DNA from: Synechococcaceae bacterium WB8_1B_136
GTDB taxonomy: Bacteria; Cyanobacteriota; Cyanobacteriia; PCC-6307; Cyanobiaceae
DNA: 23,849 nucleotides
Direction: 5' to 3'
Assembly: GCA_010029175.1 (NCBI GenBank)
Contig: RGNC01000008.1
Location: forward strand, 1 to 23,849
Shown: piece after piece, positions 1 through 7,076 of the stretch
Layout: each line of letters begins with the position of its first letter
Numbering within the stretch: position 1 is the first letter of the stretch
The notes under the pieces: model-generated
Seen by the model: only the letters and a program-made list of their open reading frames with translations
What the model was told of the DNA's origin: nothing
The model's database searches: none
Program-made: the position numbers and the translations under genes

Positions 1-1018
1 GGAGGAGCCCCCCAGCAGCCCCGCCAGCGCCTGGCTGGCGGAGTGGAAGTTCGACGGCATCCGCGGCCAGCTGATCAGCCGCGCCGGCGAGGCCTTCCTC
101 TGGAGCCGCGGCGAGGAGCTGATCAATGACTCCTTCCCGGAGCTGATCCACGCCAGCACCGCCCTGCCGGATGGCACCGTGCTCGACGGCGAGATCCTGG
201 TGTGGCCGCCCGAGGCCGACCTGCCGGCCCCCTTCGCCCTGCTGCAGCGCCGCCTTGGCCGCAAGACACCGGGCAAAAAACTGCTGGCGGAGTGTCCAGC
301 GGCATTCGTGGCCTACGACCTGCTCGAGTGGGGGTGCGACGACTGGCGCCCCAGGCCCTTGAGCCAACGCCGCGCCGCCCTGGAGCAGCTGCTCCACACA
401 CTACCGGAGGCGACACCAACCCCCGCAGCCGGGCTCCTGCGCCTCTCCCCGCGATTGCCCCTGGAGGATTGGCAGCAACTGGAGCCGCTGCGTCAGCAAG
501 CCGCCAGCGCCGCCGCCGAGGGGCTGATGCTCAAGCAGCTGGAATCGCCCTACCTGGCTGGCCGCAGGCGCGGCCACTGGTGGAAACACAAGCGCGATCC
601 CTACAGCCTCGATGCGGTGCTGCTCTATGCCCAGGCCGGCAGCGGCCGCCGCGCCAACCTGTTCACCGACTACACATTCGGGCTCTGGGATCAGCCTCCG
701 GGCGCACCGAACGCCACTGACGGCGAACCAGCCCAGTTGGTGAGCTTCGCCAAGGCCTACTCCGGCCTCGACGATGGCGAGATCACGGCGCTCGATCGCT
801 GGATCCGCAGCCACACCACCGAGCGCTTCGGGCCGGTGCGGGCCGTGCAGCCGCTGCAGGTGTTTGAGCTGGCCTTCGAAGGCCTGCAGCGCTCCAGCCG
901 CCACAAAAGCGGCATCGCCGTGCGCTTCCCCCGCATCGCCCGCTGGCGCCGCGACAAGCCCGCCCATGAGGCCGACACCCTGGCCAGCGCCCTGGCGCTG
1001 CTGGAGAGCGCGCCATGA
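1..1018 (+). CDS. ATP-dependent DNA ligase, 5' truncated by window edge
   Basis: The reading frame is open from base 2 to the TGA at 1016-1018 (338 residues present). It seals DNA nicks with ATP through a lysyl-AMP intermediate. The nucleotidyltransferase motifs are visible: motif I KFDGIR with the adenylated lysine codon at 47-49, motif III around LDGEILVW (about 185-210), motif IV EGLMLK (about 520-540) and motif V WWKHKRD (about 580-600), followed by an OB-fold-like C-terminus. The N-terminal DNA-binding part, normally about 200 residues, lies outside the window. The stop overlaps the helicase ATG (ATGA), the pairing known for the bacterial PP_1105-type ligase with its associated helicase, exonuclease and phosphoesterase. 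That context suggests DNA repair rather than replication, which NAD-dependent LigA normally performs. The family call is firm; the subfamily comes from the neighbour. Confidence 0.93.
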   Translation, partial: EEPPSSPASAWLAEWKFDGIRGQLISRAGEAFLWSRGEELINDSFPELIHASTALPDGTVLDGEILVWPPEADLPAPFALLQRRLGRKTPGKKLLAECPAAFVAYDLLEWGCDDWRPRPLSQRRAALEQLLHTLPEATPTPAAGLLRLSPRLPLEDWQQLEPLRQQAASAAAEGLMLKQLESPYLAGRRRGHWWKHKRDPYSLDAVLLYAQAGSGRRANLFTDYTFGLWDQPPGAPNATDGEPAQLVSFAKAYSGLDDGEITALDRWIRSHTTERFGPVRAVQPLQVFELAFEGLQRSSRHKSGIAVRFPRIARWRRDKPAHEADTLASALALLESAP

Positions 1019-3687
1019 GCAGCGTTCTGGCCCCGATCGAGGCCTGGTTTGCCCAGCAGGGCTGGACGCCGATGGCCTTCCAGCGCCAGGCCTGGCACGC
1101 CTACCTGGCCGGCGAGAGCGGCCTGATCCAGGTGCCCACAGGCTCCGGCAAAACCTATGCCGCCGTGATGGGGCCGATCGCCGAGATGCTGCAGAACCCT
1201 GGCCCATCGGCTGTGGCGGGCCGCGACGCTGGGGAGGCCGAAGCGGGCCAGCCACAGGTGGACTTCGCGAGATCTCTCCCTGATTCTGTACAGGCTGTAC
1301 AGAATCAGGGAGAGCGCAAGGTGTGCAACGCCCCAGCAGCACCGCCAGTAGCCACAACCACATCCAACCGATCACGCCGCGGACTGCGACTGCTGCTGAT
1401 CACCCCCCTGCGGGCCCTCAGCCGGGATCTGGCCCTGGCGATCGAGCAGCCGATCACTGCCATGGGCTGGCCCTTGCGGGTGGCGATCCGCAACGGAGAC
1501 ACCAGCAGCCATGAGCGCAGCAAACAACTGCGCAACCCACCCGAGATCCTGATCACCACCCCCGAGTCGCTCAGCCTGCTGCTGGCCAACGCCAAGGCTC
1601 CTGAGCTGTTTGCGCAGCTGCAGGCGGTGGTGCTCGACGAGTGGCACGAGCTGATGGGCAGCAAGCGCGGCGTGCAGGCCGAGCTCTGCCTCAGCTGGTT
1701 GCGGCAGCTGAGGCCAACCCTGCGCACCTGGGCGATCAGCGCCACCATCGGCAACCTCCAGGAGGCCGCCCGCGCCGCAGTGGGGGTGCGCGGGCTGGAG
1801 CCGCGGATCATCACCGCCGACATCCAGCGCACGACGGCCATCCGCTCGCTGCTGCCCGACACGATCGACGGATTCCCCTGGGGCGGCCACCTGGGGCTGC
1901 GCATGTATGAGGAGCTGGTGGCGGGCCTCGATCCGGCCGTTTCCACCCTGCTGTTCACCAACACCCGCAACCAGGCCGAGCGCTGGCACCAGTGCCTGCG
2001 CTTCGCCTGTCCGGAGATGGAGGGCAGCCTGGCCCTGCACCACAGCGCCATCGACCGCAGCGAGCGGGAGGCGATTGAAGCGCGGGTGAAAAGCGGCGAC
2101 CTGCGCTGGGTGGTGTGCACCAGCTCCCTGGATCTGGGGGTGGATTTCCAGCCGGTGGAGCGGGTGGTGCAGATCGGCAGCGCCAAGAATCTCGCCCGAC
2201 TTCTGCAGCGCTCGGGCCGCAGTGCCCACTGCCCGGGGGGCAGCTCCCAGGTGCTGTTCATGCCCACCAATGCCCTGGAGCTGCTGGAGGTGAGCGCCAT
2301 GCGCCGGGGCCTGGAGGCGGGGCTGGTGGAGCACAGACGTCCACCGCGGCAACCCCTGGATGTGCTGCTGCAGCACCTGGTGACCCTGGCCTGCGGACCC
2401 GGTTTCGACCCTGTGGAGGAGCTGAGCAGCGTGCGCAGCTGCTGGAGCTTCCGCCAGCTCTCTGATGCCGACTGGCAGTGGTGCCTCGACGTTCTGGAAA
2501 CCGGTGGTCGCTGCCTTGGGGCCTATCCGCGCTACCGCAAGCTGGTGCGCTGCCAGGGGCAGGGGGATGAACCTGCCGCCGCCGGCACCCCCTACCGCTA
2601 TCGCGTGCTGGACAGGGCGATTGCCCGCCTGCATCGCTTCAACATCGGCACCATCACCGCCGATCGCTCCGTCACGGTGCGGTTTGTGCGCGGCGCTGTG
2701 ATCGGACAGGTGGAGGAGGTGTTCATCAGCCGTCTCAAGCCGGGAGACGTGTTCTTCTTCGCTGGACGGCAGCTGGAGTTCGTGCGGCTGCGGGAGATGA
2801 CCGCGATGGTGAAGGCCACCACCCGCAAGAGCAGCACTGTTCCGGCCTGGGCCGGCGGCCAGATGGCGCTCTCCGATCTGCTCAGCCGGCATTTGCGGGA
2901 GGAAGTGAACCGCTGCGCCCTGGCCCTGGCGGGGCAAGCGGAGCTGAACACCCCGGAGCTGCAGGCCCTCGAGCCGCTGTTGCAGCGGCAGGCCCAGCTC
3001 TCCCGCCTGCCCCGCCGGCAGCAACTGCTGCTGGAGCTGTGCAACAGCCGGGAGGGCAGCCACCTGTTCGCCTATCCCTTTGAGGGGCGCTTTGTGCATG
3101 AGGGCATCGGTTTTCTCTGGGCCTGGCGCCTTGCCCGCCACCAGCCCAGCACCATCACGGTGTCGGTGAACGACTACGGCTTTGAGCTGTTGGCCCCGAA
3201 GGGATACCGCTTCGAGCAGCTGTTGGAGTGCCATGGCGACACCCTGCTCGACACCAGCGATCTGGAGGCCGACCTGGAGCAGGCCGTGAACCTCTCGGAG
3301 TTGTGCCGCCGCCGCTTCCGCTCGATTGGCCAGATCAGCGGGCTGATCAGCCAGGCAACCCCCGGCCAGAGCAAGAGCGGCGGACAGCTGCAGATCAGCG
3401 CAGCGCTGTTGTTTGATGTGTTTCAGAAGCACGAACCCAACCACCTGTTGCTGCAGCAGGCCCGCCACGAGGTGATTCACGAGCAGCTGGAATTCGAGCG
3501 TCTGGAGGGAGCGCTGCAACGCATGGCCAGCAGTGAATGGCTGCTGGAGCGCACCGCCCGACCGGGCCCGTTGGCCTTTCCGCTGCTGGTGGAGCGGCTG
3601 AACAACCGCATGAGCAACGAAAGTGTGCTGGAACGAGTGCAGCGGCTGATCGCTGAAGCGCAACGGGCTGAAGCTCCCCTGGGATGA
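1015..3687 (+). CDS. DNA ligase-associated DEXH-box helicase (Lhr-type)
   Basis: An 890-residue superfamily 2 helicase expected to unwind or remodel DNA with the upstream ligase. Visible motifs are Walker A PTGSGKT (residues 41-47), motif Ia TPLRAL (130-135), motif II DEWH (208-211), motif III SAT (242-244) and motif VI QRSGRSAH (about residue 400). A long Lhr-core C-terminal region follows. The ATG overlaps the ligase stop by 4 nt, so the two are probably co-translated. It is longer than I expect for the family (roughly 820). The excess sits between motifs I and Ia, at residues about 61-121, a Pro/Ala/Gly/Gln-rich stretch that contains a perfect palindrome. The remaining motifs look intact, so I expect an active enzyme with a surface insertion. 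The family resembles TIGR04121 from memory. Confidence 0.92.
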   Translation: MSSVLAPIEAWFAQQGWTPMAFQRQAWHAYLAGESGLIQVPTGSGKTYAAVMGPIAEMLQNPGPSAVAGRDAGEAEAGQPQVDFARSLPDSVQAVQNQGERKVCNAPAAPPVATTTSNRSRRGLRLLLITPLRALSRDLALAIEQPITAMGWPLRVAIRNGDTSSHERSKQLRNPPEILITTPESLSLLLANAKAPELFAQLQAVVLDEWHELMGSKRGVQAELCLSWLRQLRPTLRTWAISATIGNLQEAARAAVGVRGLEPRIITADIQRTTAIRSLLPDTIDGFPWGGHLGLRMYEELVAGLDPAVSTLLFTNTRNQAERWHQCLRFACPEMEGSLALHHSAIDRSEREAIEARVKSGDLRWVVCTSSLDLGVDFQPVERVVQIGSAKNLARLLQRSGRSAHCPGGSSQVLFMPTNALELLEVSAMRRGLEAGLVEHRRPPRQPLDVLLQHLVTLACGPGFDPVEELSSVRSCWSFRQLSDADWQWCLDVLETGGRCLGAYPRYRKLVRCQGQGDEPAAAGTPYRYRVLDRAIARLHRFNIGTITADRSVTVRFVRGAVIGQVEEVFISRLKPGDVFFFAGRQLEFVRLREMTAMVKATTRKSSTVPAWAGGQMALSDLLSRHLREEVNRCALALAGQAELNTPELQALEPLLQRQAQLSRLPRRQQLLLELCNSREGSHLFAYPFEGRFVHEGIGFLWAWRLARHQPSTITVSVNDYGFELLAPKGYRFEQLLECHGDTLLDTSDLEADLEQAVNLSELCRRRFRSIGQISGLISQATPGQSKSGGQLQISAALLFDVFQKHEPNHLLLQQARHEVIHEQLEFERLEGALQRMASSEWLLERTARPGPLAFPLLVERLNNRMSNESVLERVQRLIAEAQRAEAPLG
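1274..1314. repeat. 41-bp perfect palindrome inside the helicase gene
   Basis: The left arm CTCTCCCTGATTCTGTACAG (1274-1293) is matched without error by its reverse complement at 1295-1314, with one central G at 1294. Beyond the perfect core, GCG near 1268-1270 and CTT near 1263-1265 could pair with CGC at 1315-1317 and AAG at 1318-1320 if short bulges are allowed. The core is about half A+T, clearly richer than the surrounding gene. It is in frame and encodes roughly LPDSVQAVQNQGE. It looks like a small palindromic insertion element of the REP / Rickettsia-palindromic-element style. I see no second copy in this window. Confidence 0.85.
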
Positions 3688-3853
3688 AGCGTTCATGCCG
3701 GTGCCGCTGTGCTGCCTCAGAACCGCTGTTCGGCCGGTCCGCGGCGGAGCACGGCCACAGGATGGAGGTGCCCACCGGCCGCGCCCTCACCGGTCGACCG
3801 CTGGGCTCCCGGCAGGGTCGTCCGTGGATGTCGTCTGCGGAGGAACCGCGGGA

Positions 3854-3877
3854 AGGGGGATGGTGCGCCGTCCCCCT
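3854..3877 (+). other. Strong hairpin in the leader of the GGDEF gene
   Basis: AGGGGGATGG (3854-3863) pairs with CCGTCCCCCT (3868-3877) around a TGCG tetraloop, a 10-bp stem with a single T-G wobble. It lies 59 nt before the preferred start of the diguanylate cyclase and 167 nt after the helicase stop. There is no T-tract after it, so it is not a standard intrinsic terminator. It could be an RNA stability or attenuation element, or chance in GC-rich DNA. The remainder of 3688-3935 shows no convincing gene. Confidence 0.4.
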
Positions 3878-3935
3878 CCACAGCCTCAAGGCTGGAATCC
3901 GATCCAACCGCACCACCGGGATCGCACCGGGCGCC

Positions 3936-5945
3936 ATGGCTGAGGCCCCCCTGAAGCCAGCCCTACAGCCCCCTGGCCGCCGCCTGAACCTGCAGTGGCT
4001 GCCCGTCGCCGTGTTCACAGCCGGCCTGCTCAGCACGGCGCTGATCACGGAAAACCAGCGACGCTTCAACGTCAGTGAACACGTGCGGCTGGAACGGGAC
4101 ATGGCCCAGGACATCTCCATCGCCATCCGGAGCAAACTCGCCACCGATCAGGCTCTGCTCGCCGCCGTTGTGGGCCTGTTCAATGCCTCCGAAACGGTGA
4201 CGCTGGAGCAGTTCCGGCGCTTCTACAGCTCACTGAATCTGTCACTGGATTCCATGCGGGGCATCCAGGGTGTCGGCTATGCCGCCGTGGTGCCCAACCA
4301 CGCCATCGCGGCGTTCGAGCAGCGGATCCAACGGCAGGGCCGTCCACAGTTCAGGATCGTTCCAGCTCGTCCCGTTTCAGCTCGCACCAGCCCAGGCGAG
4401 CCGCGTTCCCTGACCACGGCCATCGTCTACCTGGAGCCGATGGATTGGCGCAACCTCCGCGCCATTGGGTTCGACATGTATTCCGAATCCACCCGCCGGC
4501 AGGCCATGCAGTGGGCCGCGCTCACCGGCCAACCCAGCCTGAGCGGGCCGGTGCGGCTGCGGCAGGAGGTGCAGGCCAATCAACAGGTCGGAGCGCTGAT
4601 CTACGAGGCGATCTACAGCGATCCAGGTCGACCGTTCAGCAGCGAAGAGGAACGGCTCAGGCGCCTGAAGGGCTGGGCCTACTCCCCCCTGCGCATCGGC
4701 GATCTGATCAGCGCCGTGCTCGCAGGCCTCAACAACCCAGACCTCGCCGGCAGCGGCGTGCTGATCTACGACGGCGACCGCCCCATCCGTGAGCGGCTGC
4801 TCTACGACAACCTCAATCTCCACAACAGCAGCAGGCTGGAGCACCCCACCTGGGTGAGCGTGCCGATTGCCAACCGCGAGTGGTTGATCGGCATCCAGCT
4901 CAGCCCCCGCAACCTCGCCCCCAGTGGCCTCAACCTCAACCTGGGCCTGATGGGGCTGATCGGTCTGATGGGCAGTCTGCTGGCGGCGGTGGTGACCCAC
5001 GTGCTGGTGGGCCATCACCTGGCCCTGCGCCAGGCCCTGGCCCTGGAGCAGCAGGTGGCCAGGGAGCGGGCCCTGGCCAGCACTGTGTTTGAAACCAGTC
5101 CGCTGGGGATTGTGGTGACCGACCCGGACGGCATTGTGATCAGCACCAACCAGGCCTTCAGCCAGTTGAGTGGCTATTCCCAGGTGGAGGCCCGCGGCCA
5201 TAAGGCGAACCTGCTCAAATCAGGCCGTCATGACGACGACTTCTACCGGCAGATGTGGGAATCGCTGCGTCAGAAGGGGCACTGGAGCGGAGAAATCTGG
5301 AACCGTCATCGCAATGGCCAGGTGCGGCGTCACGATCTAAACATCACCGCCGTGCTCGACAACCAGCAGCAGATTGTCAACTTCGTGGGGCTGCTGCGCG
5401 ACGTGACCGATCGCTACACCCACGACGAGCAGATGCGTCATCTCGCCACCCACGACGACCTGACGGGACTGCCCAACCGCGCAGTGCTGATGGAGCAACT
5501 GCAGCAGGCCCTGGCCCTGGCGCGGCGGCAGGGAACGCAGGTGGCCCTGCTGTTCTTGGATCTCAATGGCTTCAAGCCAGTGAACGATCGTCTCGGCCAT
5601 GCCAGCGGCGACCTGCTGCTGCAGACGGTGGCCCAGCAACTACAGCAGCGGGTACGGGAGAGCGACACCCTCTGCCGCCAGGGGGGCGACGAGTTTGTGC
5701 TGCTGATCCCCGATGCCCCCGACCTGGAGCAGCTGTGGCACCTGGCCGAGACTCTGCAGCAGGCAGTGGCCGGTCCCTACCCGCACCCCCTGGAACAGCT
5801 GCAGCTGTCCGCCAGCATCGGCATCGCCCGCTGGCCGGATCACGCCCATGACGCCGGCAGCCTGTTGAATGCCGCCGACCTGGCGATGTACACGGCAAAA
5901 CACAACCAGGCCGAGCACATCGCCATCGCCACCCCCAGACCCTAG
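3936..5945 (+). CDS. Membrane CHASE-PAS-GGDEF diguanylate cyclase
   Basis: A 669-residue sensor predicted to make cyclic di-GMP from two GTP. From the chosen ATG: transmembrane segment 1 (about 21-38), an extracytoplasmic CHASE domain (about 75-300, with the IQGVGYA signature), transmembrane segment 2 (about 333-357), a PAS domain (about 378-495) and a GGDEF domain (about 500-665). The active-site motif is a canonical GGDEF (583-587). An intact inhibitory I-site RESD (574-577) lies five residues before it, so product feedback is expected. No EAL domain is present. The frame can be extended to an ATG at 3684 overlapping the helicase stop. The extra 84 residues are Arg/Pro/Gly-rich with no domain, and a hairpin lies in that stretch, so I prefer 3936. 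The ligand sensed by CHASE is unknown. Confidence 0.9.
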   Translation: MAEAPLKPALQPPGRRLNLQWLPVAVFTAGLLSTALITENQRRFNVSEHVRLERDMAQDISIAIRSKLATDQALLAAVVGLFNASETVTLEQFRRFYSSLNLSLDSMRGIQGVGYAAVVPNHAIAAFEQRIQRQGRPQFRIVPARPVSARTSPGEPRSLTTAIVYLEPMDWRNLRAIGFDMYSESTRRQAMQWAALTGQPSLSGPVRLRQEVQANQQVGALIYEAIYSDPGRPFSSEEERLRRLKGWAYSPLRIGDLISAVLAGLNNPDLAGSGVLIYDGDRPIRERLLYDNLNLHNSSRLEHPTWVSVPIANREWLIGIQLSPRNLAPSGLNLNLGLMGLIGLMGSLLAAVVTHVLVGHHLALRQALALEQQVARERALASTVFETSPLGIVVTDPDGIVISTNQAFSQLSGYSQVEARGHKANLLKSGRHDDDFYRQMWESLRQKGHWSGEIWNRHRNGQVRRHDLNITAVLDNQQQIVNFVGLLRDVTDRYTHDEQMRHLATHDDLTGLPNRAVLMEQLQQALALARRQGTQVALLFLDLNGFKPVNDRLGHASGDLLLQTVAQQLQQRVRESDTLCRQGGDEFVLLIPDAPDLEQLWHLAETLQQAVAGPYPHPLEQLQLSASIGIARWPDHAHDAGSLLNAADLAMYTAKHNQAEHIAIATPRP

Positions 5946-5990
5946 AACACCTGTATCATTGGCGTGTCGGGGGATTCAGGGGCACGGGGT

Positions 5991-6323
5991 GTGGAGCTGC
6001 AGCCGCAATTCCTGGCGGCCGGAGTGGGCAATCTGGTGGTGGTGCAAACCCGCGACGACTGGTGGATGGGCCACGTGATTCACGTTGAGGGGGGTGCCCG
6101 CAGCCAGGCACCATCCCTGTTTCAGGTGGCCTGTGTCGACACGGGAGCCATCCGCACGGTGAACGGCGATGCGGTGGTTGCCATTCTGCAGAGCACGACG
6201 GAGCGGGCCGGGCAGGGTTCAGGACCGCTCCAGCCGGCGGACAATCACCCCCATCAGCACCAGGGAGCCGGCCAGGGCGATCAGCAGGGCGAGGGTCATG
6301 GCGCGGCACGGCGTGGGTTCTGA
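5991..6323 (+). CDS. DUF3104 domain small protein
   Basis: A protein of about 110 residues whose first two thirds match my memory of DUF3104, a small picocyanobacterial family of unknown function. The recognisable core is NLVVVQ, then WWMGHVIHVEGGAR, then SLFQVACVDTGAIRTVNGDAVVAI. The GTG at 5991 is preferred because AGGGG lies eight bases upstream (5978-5982). A GTG at 5964 in the same frame is possible but has no Shine-Dalgarno. The last 40 or so residues (Gln/His/Gly-rich) are unlike the family core and overlap both the next gene's start and a minus-strand mini-ORF, so the tail may be a recent read-through extension. A weak -10-like TATCAT lies at 5954-5959. No function should be inferred. 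Confidence 0.72.
   Translation: MELQPQFLAAGVGNLVVVQTRDDWWMGHVIHVEGGARSQAPSLFQVACVDTGAIRTVNGDAVVAILQSTTERAGQGSGPLQPADNHPHQHQGAGQGDQQGEGHGAARRGF
6219..6299 (-). CDS. Possible 26-residue single-span membrane peptide
   Basis: A minus-strand frame runs from ATG (complement of 6297-6299) to TGA (complement of 6219-6221). It encodes an almost uninterrupted hydrophobic stretch that starts MTLALLIALAGS and ends with the basic tail RRLERS. That is the shape of a single transmembrane helix with positive-inside topology, as in many cyanobacterial small photosynthetic or membrane peptides. Its ATG shares the CATG palindrome with the ATG of the plus-strand gene at 6298, so the two genes would be divergent with overlapping start codons. 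It lies antisense to the unconserved tail of the DUF3104 frame. I see no clear ribosome binding site and recognise no family, so it may be chance. Confidence 0.4.
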   Translation of the reverse strand: MTLALLIALAGSLVLMGVIVRRLERS

Positions 6324-6726
6324 TTATCCCTGCCTGGTGCTGGTGTACGGCAGTCTCAAGCGCGGTTGCAGCAACCACCACTGGCTTGCCGGTGCCCACG
6401 ACCTCGGTGAGGCAGAGCTGCCGGGGCTGGCCCTGCACGACCTGGGTCCCTTTCCCATGGCCGTGGCCAGCCCTGGCGCCGCGCCGCTCCGCGGCGAGCT
6501 CTATGGGGTGAGCGATAGCCAACTGGCGTTGCTGGATCAGCTGGAAGGGGTGCCACGGCTCTATCGGCGGGAGCGGCGACAGCTGGCCAGCGGCGATCCG
6601 GTGTGGGTCTATGTGGGCAGGAAACGGCAGGTGCGCCATGCCCCTCTGCTGGAGCGGGGGGTCTGGGAAGGCCCCCGCCAGGGGAACCGGGGCCGCCGAG
6701 AGCCGCTTCCAAAACCACAACCGTGA
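6298..6726 (+). CDS. Gamma-glutamylcyclotransferase-like (AIG2/GGCT fold) protein
   Basis: A 142-residue protein of the gamma-glutamylcyclotransferase-like superfamily. Members typically cyclise gamma-glutamyl amines to 5-oxoproline, though many bacterial members are uncharacterised. The substrate-loop signature VYGSLKRG is at residues 16-23. The candidate catalytic acid is E83 in LLDQLEGV, followed by the usual YRRE segment. The ATG at 6298 is preceded by GAGGG at 6291-6295. The frame is open further upstream (to 6169) without domain content, so 6298 is preferred. The start overlaps the end of the DUF3104 frame by 26 nt. The C-terminal 20 residues are Arg/Pro/Gly-rich and variable-looking. 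The substrate cannot be told from sequence. Confidence 0.85.
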   Translation: MARHGVGSDYPCLVLVYGSLKRGCSNHHWLAGAHDLGEAELPGLALHDLGPFPMAVASPGAAPLRGELYGVSDSQLALLDQLEGVPRLYRRERRQLASGDPVWVYVGRKRQVRHAPLLERGVWEGPRQGNRGRREPLPKPQP

Positions 6727-6799
6727 CCAATCTGCAACCGTGACCGATCCAGAGCGGGGATGCCACGGCAGGCTGGTTGGGCGCCTGGGTCACACCGCC

Positions 6800-7069
6800 A
6801 TGGTTTCCGTCACGCCTGCGGCCCCAGCCGCATGGCTGCTCAGCGCCAGCCTGCTGGCACTGATCCCGCTGTCGGCCCTGGCCGGTGACACGCGCCGCGA
6901 CTGCCAGGCCTGGGCCAGCGCCAGTGGAGCCGCGAAGGTCAGCATCGCCAACCGCATCGGCAGCGAAGAGCTGCTCACCAAGACCCACAAGCTGGCCGAG
7001 CCGCAACCGGGCGCCAGCGAGAGCCTCTACAGCAGCAGCGACATCCAGCGGCTCTGTCGCCGCTACTAA
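6800..7069 (+). CDS. Small secreted protein of unknown function
   Basis: An 89-residue protein with a clear N-terminal signal peptide: a hydrophobic core at about residues 11-27 and a likely cleavage after SALA (residue 28). The mature part is about 60 residues, hydrophilic, with one cysteine near each end (C35 and one in the terminal RLCRRY), which could form a disulfide in the periplasm or thylakoid lumen. I recognise no family. The ATG at 6800 is chosen because the signal peptide begins right after it. An upstream extension to 6611 only reads antisense-like Gly/Arg-rich sequence inside the previous gene. The gene is separated from its upstream neighbour by 73 nt and converges on the next gene with a 7-nt gap. 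Confidence 0.65.
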   Translation: MVSVTPAAPAAWLLSASLLALIPLSALAGDTRRDCQAWASASGAAKVSIANRIGSEELLTKTHKLAEPQPGASESLYSSSDIQRLCRRY

Positions 7070-7076
7070 CTGGCCC

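Noticed and set aside
1372..3696. A 774-residue open frame antisense to the helicase
   Set aside because: It is His/Gln/Ala/Gly-rich with no domain. High G+C leaves antisense frames open, and the sense strand carries complete helicase motifs.
3684..3935. Extending the diguanylate cyclase to the ATG overlapping the helicase stop
   Set aside because: The ATGA overlap is attractive, but the added 84 residues are Arg/Pro/Gly/Cys-rich, lack any domain and include a strong hairpin.
5954..5959. TATCAT as a promoter for the DUF3104 gene
   Set aside because: No recognisable -35 element and no other support; kept only as a remark.
6718..6745. Two copies of CAACCGTGACC, 17 bp apart, at the end of the GGCT-like gene
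   Set aside because: Two short copies only, partly coding, with no spacing pattern beyond the pair; not enough for an operator or array.
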